A stretch of DNA of 64,000 bases from Symsagittifera roscoffensis (taxonomy: Eukaryota; Xenacoelomorpha; Acoela; Convolutidae). Below the pieces are notes generated by a model, which ran no database searches, was not told the origin of the DNA, and was given only the letters and a program-made list of their open reading frames with translations. Within the stretch, counting starts at the first letter, position 1. Every line of letters begins with the position of its first letter. Of this stretch, positions 12,125 through 22,508 are shown piece after piece. The DNA lies in NCBI RefSeq assembly GCF_963678635.1, contig NC_087066.1, positions 44,129,624 to 44,193,623 of the forward strand, given 5' to 3'. Both the position numbers and the translations under genes were made by a program.

Positions 12125-13452
12125 CTTTTGTTCTCTTCTTCTTTTGTCTAATCTTAAGTCAAATTGAGAAAAACGCGTTTGAAAACTAAAGTTTTCTTCA
12201 TTTTGTCCGGATAATTTAAATCAGCACTGTAACATATCACCGATACCCACTACGAGTTTTCTTTGAGTTAGTCAAAAATGGCTGATAAAAATTTGAAAAA
12301 ACTACCCTAATCGATAGTTGCTTTCCATTCTTCGAGATTGGTCAAAGCAAGAAATGTTGAATCATAATATATGTATATCACGAAGTTCTCATCATTGCTA
12401 CTAATCAAAAAAAAATTCGAGCTGTTTTTTGTGAATGGCTTTCTTACACTTGATCAGTACAATTTATGATAGATGAAACAAAAACAGCACTGTGTATTAT
12501 TCAGTCATGGATGCATTCAACAAAACTTTAAAATAATTATTTTTGTGAGTTGAATGCATTTATCTTAAGGCTATTATGCTTTCATCAGCTGAGTCGAAAT
12601 AAAGTTTTGAAGCGCGTGTTACTTTTTCTCTAATCATTGAACCAGTTAATTGTTTTGGTTAGAAAATTGACTGATACTTCCGGAATCTCGATTTCAAAAA
12701 ATAAGCTCATCATTCAGTTATTAAAAGATTATTCAGCGGCAAATAATTTATTTTTTGATCAGGGGCGGGGATTTTGTCGGCTGGTATTTAGTTTGACCAC
12801 ATCGAGGTTTCACCTTTTGAATCTAACAAAATGAACCCAAACTACTGATAAAGAACATACTTTCCCCACTCGCATGCCATTTAAACTAACAGATCTTGGC
12901 GCCCAATGCGCCATGGAGAAAAGTTTTAACTCTTTGAGTCCCCGGGGAGTCAAAACAGTGAGATGGAAGAGCCCCCTCCCCCCCCCCCCCCCCCCAACTA
13001 AATATCCTACCCTAATTTGGCCTTTCAATCAAACATCCTTTTTTCAATATTATCTTAGGATATATAGCGAAACAGGTATTTTAGGGTGAGGACGTTTTAG
13101 AAAAAATTTGAAAATAATCTGTCAATTGGGAAATATCAAAATTTGGTGAGACGTTTGAAACTTATCTGGCATGGGTCAAGCAAACACAAAGTCTTTTTTT
13201 TTCGGTCGAGAAAGCCGAAACAAACCTGAATTTGGTCGAGACGGTCAAAACATAGAGTGAGCACCTCTTCGCGGTCACTTTTCTATAGTCGATCATTTCG
13301 ATTTTGTTCGCAAATGAGGTAAATAGGAAGATTTATTTAAACTAAAAACAGGAAAAAAGAGAGAACCAACGCTGCACGTGTAAATTGCATGACACCTACC
13401 TCTCTAAATGTGCCCCTGATCAATTAAGTGGAAAAAAATCGTAAAAAGCGAC

Positions 13453-13632
13453 ATGGGAAGATTCGACGATAATGAGTCTGTGTTCAGGGGAATCACAACG
13501 GTCAGTTTTCTCCTAGTTGTCTTCATCTTTTTACAGTCTGCGATCATCGCCATCGCCCACCTGCACGAGACACAATTACAGAGGTATGAACAGGTTCATA
13601 GAAACACATTAAAAGCAACCTCTCCTAACTGA
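13453..13632 (+). CDS. Short membrane-segment frame, likely first exon
   Basis: ATG at 13453 opens a 59-residue frame, MGRFDDNESVFRG followed by a hydrophobic segment of about 20 residues (residues ~16-37). A good splice donor (CAGAG|GTATGA) lies at 13583/13584, so the coding exon probably ends after LQR in phase 2. The layout, a short polar N-terminus then one membrane helix, fits the first exon of a type II membrane or secreted protein such as nematode cuticle collagens. No downstream exon could be recognised, so the product is unknown. Confidence 0.4.
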   Translation: MGRFDDNESVFRGITTVSFLLVVFIFLQSAIIAIAHLHETQLQRYEQVHRNTLKATSPN

Positions 13633-15465
13633 ACTAATTATAAGTGGAAGATGTGGTAGGGGAATTAACAGGAGCGAAATTTGGCTTCCACTTTGCTCAG
13701 GCCTTCGGTTGAAATATATACTTAAGGTGACAGGAGAGCCCCTCCGAAAAAAAAACAAAGTTTTGGCCAATAACTTTCAAATAATTATATTCAATCTCAT
13801 TTAAAGAATGATGAAACTGCCTGTAATCTGCGCTTCTGGTATATTTTTGGCAGAATACCTTTTTACGACCAATATCCATATTGTTTTTTCGAGAAAAAAA
13901 AATTAGTGAATGTTTTAGTGAATTGGAGGAGTTACTACAAATTGGTAAGCTACTGTTATGAATACTTTGAATTACAATTTTTTTTTCATGGCAAACAACT
14001 GATTGGTTTTCAGTAGCAGCAAATCAAGAAAACTACCAACTTTGGACCTATTACAACTATCGGCCGTTGTCTTCTGGATAACAACAATACCGAAGTTAAA
14101 CTTACCTGCGAATCTCTAACTAATATCAATTGTATACAAGTATCCTAATTGATCAAGTTCTCCAAAGTTACCGCTCAAAACTAATCAATGGAATTGAACA
14201 ATGATGAAAAAAATTGTTTCAAACTAAATTGAGTTCTAAAACTTTTTTTAACAAAGTACAAGTGAAAACAAAAGGTTTAATGAAGAAAACGGATCAACGC
14301 TTTTTGGTTAAAAAATTTTTTCAGGTTAAAAAATCTGATCATTTTTCTTGGACTTGTAGTCCAAGGTGGCACCCATAACTTTTTATGTTAGGTTAAGTTA
14401 TTTGCTCATAAATATTACAAAAAATGTGATCTCGCTAAGAAAGCCAACTCTAGCATGTTTTTTCTTTCTTAGTATTGTACCTTCCTGGAAAGGTATCTCC
14501 TTGATTGTATCAAAAATTGTCGTCGATCTGCTCTTTGGTTGAAATGATAGTTACAAAACACATGAAATGAAATAAATGAACAGATATCTACAAAAAAATT
14601 AAAGTGTTTAAGTAATTAGATATTTTAATTACCCTAAACTGAGAGGAATTCTACTTCTTTGCCGAACCTTTCATACTCTTTTTACACTGCTGGCAAGAGT
14701 CTGCGAGTAGTTTGATGGTAGATCCACTGAGTCAATATCTTGGGCTGCTAGTACTTCTCACTACGAGCGAGTTACTTCGTTTTGTTGTGCCCGTAACTTA
14801 CAATAATTCTAAGACTGAGTTTTGTCGAAAAGATAAAAGGCGAAAAATTAAAAAAAAACCACAACGAAGAAGTAATACTTGAAAAATCAAATGCTTTCAG
14901 GCTATTTTCTTTGAAGTAAGAAAACAGTTTGGTTAATTGATACAGTTTTCCACTAAAATATATGTATTTTTTTGCAAAAATCAAAACCTTTTGAATCAAA
15001 AATACCCTTTTGAAAAAGAAATCAACTCAACTTAAAACACACAACAGATTAATTTGTTATTCCTTGCCTAGTAGACGTCTTAATTTGATGTAACTAATCA
15101 AAACTCAAATTATCGAAAAAGGTTGAAAACAACCAATGAAGTACAGAAATTCATACAAAAATGAAAAGATCTTGAAATAAGTTTACTTTCTCACAATCGA
15201 GTTCAAATTGTTGTGAAACTCTAAACGAAAATCGATCTTGAGTCAATTTTTGTGTACATTTTTTTAAGTACTGCATTTTTATGAATTATCGATTAACGGA
15301 AACATTTTGTATAGCTATCATTTTTAAAAGTTTTCTAGTTCGTTGTCGTCGGCCAATCTTTCAAAAAGTGCAGCGTTCCTAATGAATTAAACTCATTGTT
15401 TCTGGCGGCCTAGTCGATTATCTTCCTGCTAAACTTCGGTTGACGACTATCACAATTATCTTACC
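13633..15465. other. No gene seen
   Basis: AT-rich sequence without convincing coding, repeat termini or RNA genes. The minus-strand frames at 13697 and 14772 are low-complexity. Confidence 0.5.
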
Positions 15466-15570
15466 TTATATGTTTTCAACAGAGGTATCCTCTTTTCGGT
15501 GTTGCTCAAACCTTGTAGTAACATGTAGGACCGTTTGGCCGAAATATTTATGTTTGCGCCCATAAATTTC
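15466..15570 (-). pseudogene. Penelope-like element fragment, GIY-YIG endonuclease motif
   Basis: The minus-strand frame ends with YFGQTVLHVTTRFEQH, the same block as YAGQTTRHLTTRLNEH in the PLE copy at 20.7 kb. This is the second half of a GIY-YIG nuclease motif as found in PLEs. The upstream part of this frame has no recognisable similarity. A short old remnant. Confidence 0.5.
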
Positions 15571-16637
15571 TAACCTGTATGCGTTTTTTGATTTCAATTT
15601 AATGGAAAAGGTGGATTTTAAGGTGAGGAAATAATTTTCCAATTTCCGTATGGTGAAAATTATCTGCGCATTGATGATATTGCGCACTTATTTTGCTAAT
15701 GTCTGACATTGATTCCCCCGATATTCGAACATCAATGGGTAGTGAATTGCTACATTAATCACAGGGCTTCTCTTTCTCAGCTGTCGTATTTTTGTTTCTG
15801 TCCCTCCCGATGATCTTTGCAACCCGCGATGACCATCATCATCCTGGATTTTGGCTGTCTAACAACAGCTCTGGTTTGAGTTTGATGGTTTTATCAAAAT
15901 TTCTTCTCGTGGACGTACCGCGGAAAGAACGGTGATCAGATTCTTCACTCACACTTTGCTTGTACTCAGGGGGAGAACAATTTCTAAAAAAATTATGGTT
16001 TATGTGTCTCTTGGTTTCTGATATCATCCACAGTTGACTTTTCTGTTTGTGTCAATTTGAAATTGTAAATCTCAAATTATGAGTTTCGCAAATGTGTTGT
16101 TGTCTCTATTGGGATTTGTAAATTGGGATAGAGTAAGTTTTTAGCCCGCAACATCTTCAGGATCACCATTGACTGTCCTTACTATATCATCAAGGTATTC
16201 GAGAAACTTTAGTTCGCTGAACTGGCTTAATTTTCTTCCTTAGCACGATGCAATTTTGACAGTACCAGACAGTTCCAACGATGTATATCGTCAATTGTTA
16301 CATGATAACAGTTCAAAAAGCTTTCACATTGTACATCTTATGACCTGTGGGTCTAGGACAACAGCTCAAAATTTAAACCTCCCAACGACCTCAAATCATT
16401 TTTTTATCTGTAAAACGTTGTTTTTCAAAAATTAAGGCAAGTTAAGCCCATAATAAGCGTTATTTATGACAATAAATCACTTCAGATTGGCACCCGTTAA
16501 TAATATCAGCCGGTTTTAAAACTGCAGAAATTATAAACAAGAAAACTATTTTCAAACTGTTTTTTATTTCTCAACTTCCCTGAACATCATCTGGAGGCCT
16601 AAATTTGATGAAAGCGCAAATAACTACTGACGAAAAA

Positions 16638-16669
<32 letters not shown>

Positions 16670-17121
16670 AGAAGAAAGAACTAATTAAGGTTACAAAAAT
16701 TATTAAGTCAAGATCGACAGTTTTATCATGTGCACTTCAAGAACCATGAACAAGAGTTCAATTGATCAAAATGTGACACAATTCTCTCTAAGAGAAGTTC
16801 TATGGCTCTTTTCTTGAAAGACTCGAGGGGAGCGAAGATTTCTACACGGAACAAGACAGATCAAGTCGTTGACAGATTTTTCAACGCGATGAAAGACGAA
16901 CTTCTCGGTCTGTCACTTCTTTGCTGTTTGAATTGTGGAGAGGATGGTAAACTTCCGACTGGTGGTCACCTCACAAAAAAAAAATACACAGAAAACGGCA
17001 GCTCTGTGAGACCATGTAACTTTTTGTAGTACAGAAACACATCGTTGAAAATAATATGGGATCATATAAGCAAAGTTTTGGTGAGAAATAACTGGTCTTT
17101 ATAGGGCATTGAACCAATAAC
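15571..17121. other. Mostly unassigned, one microsatellite
   Basis: A GAA-type microsatellite occupies about 16637-16680. A plus-strand frame at 16802-17029 has plausible composition (TDQVVDRFFNAMKDELLG) and an internal GATG|GTAAAC donor-like site, but no known domain. The minus-strand frame at 15839-16027 is unassigned. I cannot call a gene. Confidence 0.4.
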
Positions 17122-18560
17122 CTATATTAGACAATTTCGATTGAAACTTTCAAGTTTTCGGATATAAGAGAATGAAGGAAACCAAACAGGGGATGCATAC
17201 AAATTGATACTCCTGATACACATGTTAACAAACATGAGCTTGGTGGATTGAGAGACAGTGAAAGGATAATTGCGTTTGATAAAATGAAGTGACTTTTTAC
17301 ATGATAACAGCTTATTATTGATATGTGTCATCCAGTTCAAGTTATCGGAGACAACTAAACCCAGGTCTTTTAGTACAATTGAGGCAGTTTTTTCCTGGTT
17401 GTTGACCATCAAATGACGAGGAAAATTGCCTTTGAAAACAATGAGACTGCGATTATCGTGATTGACCAATAAATCATTTGCAGTACATCAATTTGTAAAA
17501 GAATCAATATCATGCTGTAGAGAAGTATTATCAGTAGAAAACAATTTTGAATCGTCAGCGAACAAAAAACAAATGAAAAACTCTATACACTCTGGCAGAT
17601 CTTTGATGAAAAGAAGAAAAAAAAGCGTCCCCAAAATGCTGCCTTGAGGAACGCCACTAGTAACAGGACAAGGATTGGAAATATGCGCGTTTATACGAAC
17701 CCACTGTGATCCGTTACAGAGATACGACAAAAAAAGTAACCAGAAATCATGATCGAAACCATACATTGATAGCTTGTTTGGAATGATATCATGACGAACA
17801 GAATCAAAGTTTTTTAAACTAAATTCAAAGTAAACAGCAGCAGAACAAAAGTTGAAATCACTAATGTGGTACACTTCATCCGGAAACGCTAGCAACTGTG
17901 TTACAATTAATAATTGCTTTCTAAAACCATGCTGAGAGTTTGACAAATTTTTTTGGAATCTTTTGATATATATGATTGAAGATAACTTTCTCAAAACAAA
18001 AACCAAGGGTGTGTCAGACACTGATAGGTCTCAGTTTGTAATAGCTTCAGGAGACCCAGACTTCAGAATTATAGTAACAAACGCACAAAAGCACCTTTCC
18101 AGGCAGCAGGCCAGACGCAAGTGTTGATAATAAAAAGAAAAAGAAAACTAACAAGAGGGGAAAGCACAACATTTGTAAACAAAAGCAGGAAAACAGTCAA
18201 CAGAGCAAGTGTTTTTAACGGATTGTTAACATGAACTGACAACCGATAGAGACACACGACTTCCGATAAATTGATTTCACAATCAGGAGAAACAGCCGGT
18301 ACAGTATAATTAGACACAGGCTTCCAGAAAACAGAAGCAATATATTTGTTGACAACTTCACTGATAGACTTGTCAGATAGCTAGCTTAGTGCCCCAACGA
18401 AGGTTGTCGGGAATGACTAGAGACTTTTTAAACTGTATCAGGAATTTAAAAGCACAAGAAGGAGAGGAAAGAGAAAAGTTCTGAAAAAGCAACTTTTTAT
18501 CCAAAATAACTGAGTTGGTGAAATCACTTTCTAACCGAGTCATATAGAAAGATCACTCTC
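17122..18560 (-). pseudogene. LINE reverse transcriptase remnant
   Basis: Three frame-broken pieces read 3' to 5' along the plus strand. The piece at 18317-18069 holds a fingers-like segment ending WKGAFVRLLL. The piece at 18021-17488 holds NLSNSQHGFRKQ, VTSGVPQGSILG and the catalytic FADDSKL. The piece at 17469-17122 holds the thumb-like KDLGLVVSDNLNWMTHI. The motif set is that of CR1/Jockey-type non-LTR elements. No endonuclease or ORF1 was found, so the copy is 5'-truncated. Weak similarity may extend to about 18560. Confidence 0.75.
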
Positions 18561-18679
18561 TAATCAAAAAAAAATCATGAAGTTGAGAAGATCTTCAAAA
18601 AGTTTTCGAATTGATCATATTTCATGACTCAATGAGATAATTTTTGGCTCGAAGTCCCTAAGCTTACGTTTCCGCTTGA

Positions 18680-19019
18680 AGTCTTTTCGGGTTGATGTCC
18701 GGCACCCACATGAGCTTTTTATTGCACTCGGGACCTATTCCTTCTGTAATGCATTTTGTGCTGCTCCATCGATAGATTTGCCAAAAATACTGCAAGAGAT
18801 ACCTCCATTGCTAAAACATCTTTCTGCACGTACCCTGTGAACTTGCACTTGAATTGGACTTGACCTACTGCCAGGTTCAACAGTCTGTCCATGGATTTGC
18901 TAGCTACTGATGGTTCGTCTTGCTCAGACAGTTTTCTAAGAGCTATGGCTATTGCTTCGTTGAGCGGTACATTTGTATTCAAACACTTTTCATCTAGGGA
19001 TGGCACATTTTGATGTGTT
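18680..19019 (-). pseudogene. Penelope-like reverse transcriptase fragment, minus strand
   Basis: The frame contains LNTNVPLNEAIAIALRKL and, ~45 residues on, GYVQKDVLAMEVSLAVFLAN. These match the TNIPVAEAI and YVQKDGAAMGAAMAVILAN blocks of the plus-strand PLE copy 500 bp away. The catalytic Asp region before TNVP is altered and the AMG motif is mutated. A short inverted fragment of the same family. Confidence 0.7.
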
Positions 19020-19468
19020 TTGCTATCTTCATAAGAATCGAATGACTTAATTTTGCACTGAATTTTGTCGATTAGTGAACGCCTGCGACATATGCAGAAA
19101 CAAAAAGATATTTTTTAAGAAGCAGTGGAATGAAGAATCCCTGACAGCGTTGGTGCATATCCTCTGCAGGAACAATTGTTTGACCAACAATCCAGTCTCC
19201 TATTGAGAGTCAGTCTCTCGTTGAAATATTAACCTTTATTTCTTTTCGTTCGGATAATGTTGCTGATATCCAATAGTAATATTTTGAGAGATTTTTATCG
19301 ATTACAGTAAAATTCTTAATTAAGCAAACGTTTTCACTTCAGGTTTAGAAATCTAACTAACATTAACAAAATGATCAAAAATCATAAAAAGTATCTAACA
19401 CATTCTTCATGAAGATAATTTATCAAGTTGTGACATAACGTCTATTACAATCGAATCACTACTTTTAG

Positions 19469-19590
19469 ACTGTTTTTTATGTTTTTCAATTTTGATTTTG
19501 TTCTGTTTGTACTCTTTGGATTTTACGTTTATTGTTATATTGTACTTCTTTTTTTAGACTGATGATGATTGTAATCAATCGTAAACGTTC
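19469..19590 (+). repeat. PLE pseudo-LTR, upstream copy
   Basis: 122-bp segment repeated at 21075-21196. Both copies have the same length and end at the same C of a hammerhead-like motif. PLEs commonly show such pLTRs, made of the tail of a tandem upstream copy. The truncated PLE body starts at the next base. Confidence 0.65.
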
Positions 19591-19600
19591 TTTCTACACT
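19549..19600 (+). ncRNA. Degenerate hammerhead-like ribozyme motif, copy 1
   Basis: CTGATGA at 19559-19565, then one extra T, then helix GATTG-TAAT-CAATC (perfect 5 bp). Next comes GTA where GAA is expected, then the self-complementary AACGTT and C (19590) as the predicted cleavage residue. PLE pLTRs are known to carry type I hammerheads. The GTA substitution and the extra base suggest it is inactive. Confidence 0.4.
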
Positions 19601-20993
19601 AACATACCAGTTGCGGAGGCCATTGACATAGCTTGCCACGTGCTTTACAACTCTGACTCGGCTCCGGAAATTGACAGAGCTGCAAGCAAGCAACTCATGC
19701 AACTGGCAGTTACTGATGTCAACTTCATGTGTGGCTATAAATGGTACGTTCAAAAGGATGGAGCCGCGATGGGAGCTGCAATGGCGGTTATTCTCGCAAA
19801 TGTGTGGATAAAGCGGTTTGAAGATGACATTTCCTCAGATGAACCACACTCCATCAATACAGAGCAAGAAAGATCTGCGACTCATGATAAGACAATGTGT
19901 CCCGTCTGCGCCAAGAAGGTCACTTGGAAAGGATACTCTATACGGTGCAAGAAATGCAACTTCTGGTTTCATCGTAATTGCAGTGAGATCTCATTCAATG
20001 CAATAAAGAACATGTATAGTGACCAGTGGACTTGCAGTCAGTGCCAAGAAGAGGAGACTGTTCCGGCCATTAGGGAAAAAGCAAAAATCTTAAATCTTCG
20101 GACGCTATGTAGACGATAACTTGAGATCTTTGAAGAGTGACTCAATCGACAGCATCTTAGATATGGTCAACACGCTTATCACAATTTGGAATTTACTATC
20201 GAAATGTTGAGAGACAACGGTATCCCTTTTTTGGACATGTTCGTAAAATGCCAGGATGCATATGTGAGTACGAGTTGGTATCAGTAACCCACGGATACTG
20301 GACTGATCCTTTCCTTCAGAGCCCTTGCACCAACTGGTTACAAACGCACCATGATTCACGGCTGCACTCACCGCATCTATAATGCCACATCAACATGGAA
20401 CAATTTTCATACTGGTATTCAAAAGGCAAAGAAGATATGGGAAGCAAACCAGTATTCAGTTCATTTCTATGAACCCATCGTCAGTGAAACTATTGATAAA
20501 CTGCTGGGGCCGAAAATCAACATCACGGATAGGCAGAAGAAAGACAAAGGCCTGTCAACAATTTTCACTTTGCAATACAGAGGCACTGTGAGTGACACGT
20601 TTAGAAGACGTTTGAACAATATCAGTCGTGTCCCTGTCATTTTCACTACCCGGAAACTGAAAACTGCTGCTCTCTAAAATCCAAGATCCCGAATCATCTC
20701 TGTAGTAATGTGGTGTATCATATCACTTTTCCTAGCTGTAGTGTCAGCTATGCTGGGCAGACAACCAGACACCTCACCACACGCCTTAACGAGCATTCGC
20801 GGATCTCTACTCCAATGGGTGATAACATGGACACAAAGCGTTGGCAACACAGAAAAGTTGGTGGCAAAGATGATAGATCGATCTAACGACCCTTCAAACT
20901 TTTAACGCTTGAGGCCCTCCATATCAACCGACTCAAACCAAGGATCAACACAAAAGAAGAATACAGGTCGCGGCAACTCACAGTCAAGGTTTA
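19591..20993 (+). pseudogene. Penelope-like element: reverse transcriptase, PHD finger, GIY-YIG endonuclease
   Basis: 5'-truncated and frame-broken. The first frame (to 20119) has FYTNIPVAEAID and YVQKDGAAMGAAMAVILAN (RT), then a PHD finger. The catalytic YVDD follows at 20106-20117 in another frame. The frame at 20351-20677 holds the PLE-typical thumb/linker region ending VPVIFTTRKL. A GIY-YIG block (YAGQTTRHLTTRLNEH) lies near 20740-20800, and the ORF end resembles LEALHINRLKPRINT. The Asp-containing start of RT motif A is absent because the copy begins just downstream. In PLEs the RT-endonuclease protein primes reverse transcription at a nicked target. Confidence 0.8.
19898..20044 (+). other. 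PHD finger inside the PLE reverse transcriptase
   Basis: Cys/His spacing is C-x2-C-x12-C-x2-C-x4-H-x2-C-x17-C-x2-C, the full C4HC3 PHD signature with an aromatic residue (W) two before the last pair. It lies between the AMG-containing motif and the YVDD motif of the same RT. PHD fingers bind histone tails, so a chromatin-targeting role is possible but inferred. Confidence 0.75.
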
Positions 20994-21074
20994 GAAAAAC
21001 ATCTTTATTGTCGCAACAAAGATGGCTTAAAGATATCTATATATATACTTAAGATTTCTCGGTGCTTTTTTTAA

Positions 21075-21196
21075 ACTGTTTTTTATGTTTTTCAAATTTG
21101 ATTTTATTCTGTTTGTAAACTTTGGATGGTACGTTTATTGTTCTATTGTTCTTCTTTTTTTAGACTGATGATGATTGTAATCAGTCGAAAACGTTC
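21075..21196 (+). repeat. PLE pseudo-LTR, downstream copy
   Basis: Second 122-bp copy, following the PLE ORF by about 80 bp. Similarity to the upstream copy stops at C21196, the predicted hammerhead cleavage position. Confidence 0.65.
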
Positions 21197-21206
21197 TCTT
21201 AAATAT
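21155..21206 (+). ncRNA. Hammerhead-like ribozyme motif, copy 2
   Basis: CTGATGA at 21165-21171, one extra T, helix II GATTG-TAAT-CAGTC (one G-U pair), then GAA, then the short palindromic helix III AACGTT and C21196. AGA before the core can pair with TCT after the cleavage site to start helix I, with T/A pairing beyond a bulge. Core residues are better kept than in copy 1. The extra base after CTGATGA is non-consensus. Confidence 0.45.
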
Positions 21207-21261
21207 TGATTGTTTTTCCTGAGCAAGTAACGTCTATTAGGTAATTCCCAACGGCGGAGTT

Positions 21262-21340
21262 TTACCAGCGGAACTAAGAGGTAACACAGCTGCCTAAAAC
21301 GACAAAGACTTGTGGTTCGAATCCGACCGGGACCTGTGAT
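21262..21340 (+). mobile_element. tRNA-derived SINE head or tRNA relic
   Basis: A perfect Pol III B box, GGTTCGAATCC (21314-21324), lies 30-40 nt after an A-box-like GAACTAAGAGGTAAC (21271-21285). The stretch does not fold into a full cloverleaf with paired acceptor ends, so a SINE head or a decayed tRNA is likelier than a working tRNA gene. Confidence 0.4.
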
Positions 21341-21560
21341 TTTTCAGATTGCTTCCTGGCTAAAATTTTAGTGGCCGTTTTGGCATTCTACTTCCGTTTT
21401 TTTCCTCATGAATTGGTTCAATATGTACGTCTTTCCCTTCTTTCGATCTCAAGATTGTTCCTGTGTCGTTCATGACATTTTCTAATGCAGATGTCTTATG
21501 TATGGAATAAGTGATGGTAGAATTAAGTGAGTTGTCCACTTTATTTTTCTACGTCTTGCT

Positions 21561-22482
21561 TGTGACATTCGACCAGAATTGACAAAAAAGGCCAGTTCGA
21601 GTTATTAGCCGCTGACCTTGAGAATTGGAAGTTTCAACAGATGAGCGACGTTATTGGAACGCTTAGACAAACTGTGAAGGTCAGAATATTCTGGTATTTT
21701 AAATTTTTAAAATTTTGAATGATGGCGTCAGATTTTCTGAGAAACGTCAAAAACGGCCATTTTGGAAGAAATCAAAAGTTAAACAGAACAACGACAGAAG
21801 TTGAAAAAACAACAACGACGATAGTTGTGAGAAAAACGTTGATAAGAGATAGAAGCATAAAACAGAGTATTAGCAGAGACCGCTCCGAGCTGCAACGATT
21901 GTGTCGCTACAATCGTTGCAAGGCCATTCACACTAACGGTGAAGGGTGAAAACCAGCCTTCCGGAGAGGAAATATGGGTGTTATTTCCCCGGATTCGGGA
22001 ATCCGGAGGGGTCTTGGGATTTGAACTTGAACCATTTTAAACTAACGTTTAGCTTCCTGGTTATGTCCTGAATTGAATTTAATTAACATCTGGATTCATT
22101 TTCTGACGATGAGAAGCTAGGAGTTAAGGGAAAGGGTTGATCCATCTTCGATCGAGATGATGATTTTTATCTACTGAACAAAAACAATAGTAATATAATG
22201 AGTAGTAGTAGTCCTGTTTTTAGGAGAGACCTCGTGGTCTGGGGATACTGACACCCAGCCATGAGCTCACTAATTTTGCATGTAGGTAAGTTAATTTGAG
22301 CGTTCTGGTCGAAGCCGGAGAACAGTAACGTTTTTTGTCGACCCGATGTTGAAAAGACCACCAAAAGAACTGGCTTTGGTAGAGACGGTGAAAATCATGA
22401 ACAGCTTTGTTTAGACGCTGGCCAGTCGTTTTATAGCTTAGCTTTATTTTCCGTCGATATGTACTTCCGGGCGAATGTTACA
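21561..22482 (+). repeat. 5' LTR of element A
   Basis: Defined by comparison with 40910-41423 plus 46234-46647. Begins TGTGACATTC and ends GAATGTTACA, so the ends are a 10-nt imperfect inverted repeat with the usual TG...CA. It carries a TCCGGAGGGGTCTTGGG motif that recurs in the leader. The plus-strand frame at 21719-21949 is repeated in the 3' LTR copies and is not a gene. No clear target duplication was seen. Confidence 0.85.
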
Positions 22483-22494
22483 TAGATGTTTTTG

Positions 22495-22508
22495 TGGCGC
22501 TCCCGGGT
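22495..22508 (+). promoter_or_regulatory. Candidate primer binding site, element A
   Basis: TGGCGCTCCCGGGT lies 12 nt after the LTR end. Element B has TGGCGCTCCTGGGT at the equivalent place, so the site is conserved. TGG start fits pairing to a tRNA 3' CCA end; the tRNA was not identified. Confidence 0.5.

Larger units (their letters stand above)
9908..13452. other. Intergenic AT-rich region with assembly gap
   Basis: It contains the 200-N gap and a C-run at about 12977-12996. Otherwise it is AT-rich DNA between the 5' end of the minus-strand gene and the plus-strand exon at 13453. Small frames at 10596, 10646, 12637 and 12810 look like chance openings. Confidence 0.5.

Noticed and set aside
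12810-13089. Frames containing a poly-Pro/poly-Gly run near 12980
   Set aside because: Produced by the C homopolymer at ~12977-12996; no splice sites or conserved flanks.
20105-20371. Minus-strand frame over the PLE RT
   Set aside because: Antisense of the YVDD-containing RT segment; the sense strand explains the sequence.
21271-21340. Functional tRNA gene
   Set aside because: Good B box, but acceptor and D stems do not pair into a full cloverleaf, so only a tRNA-derived relic is supported.
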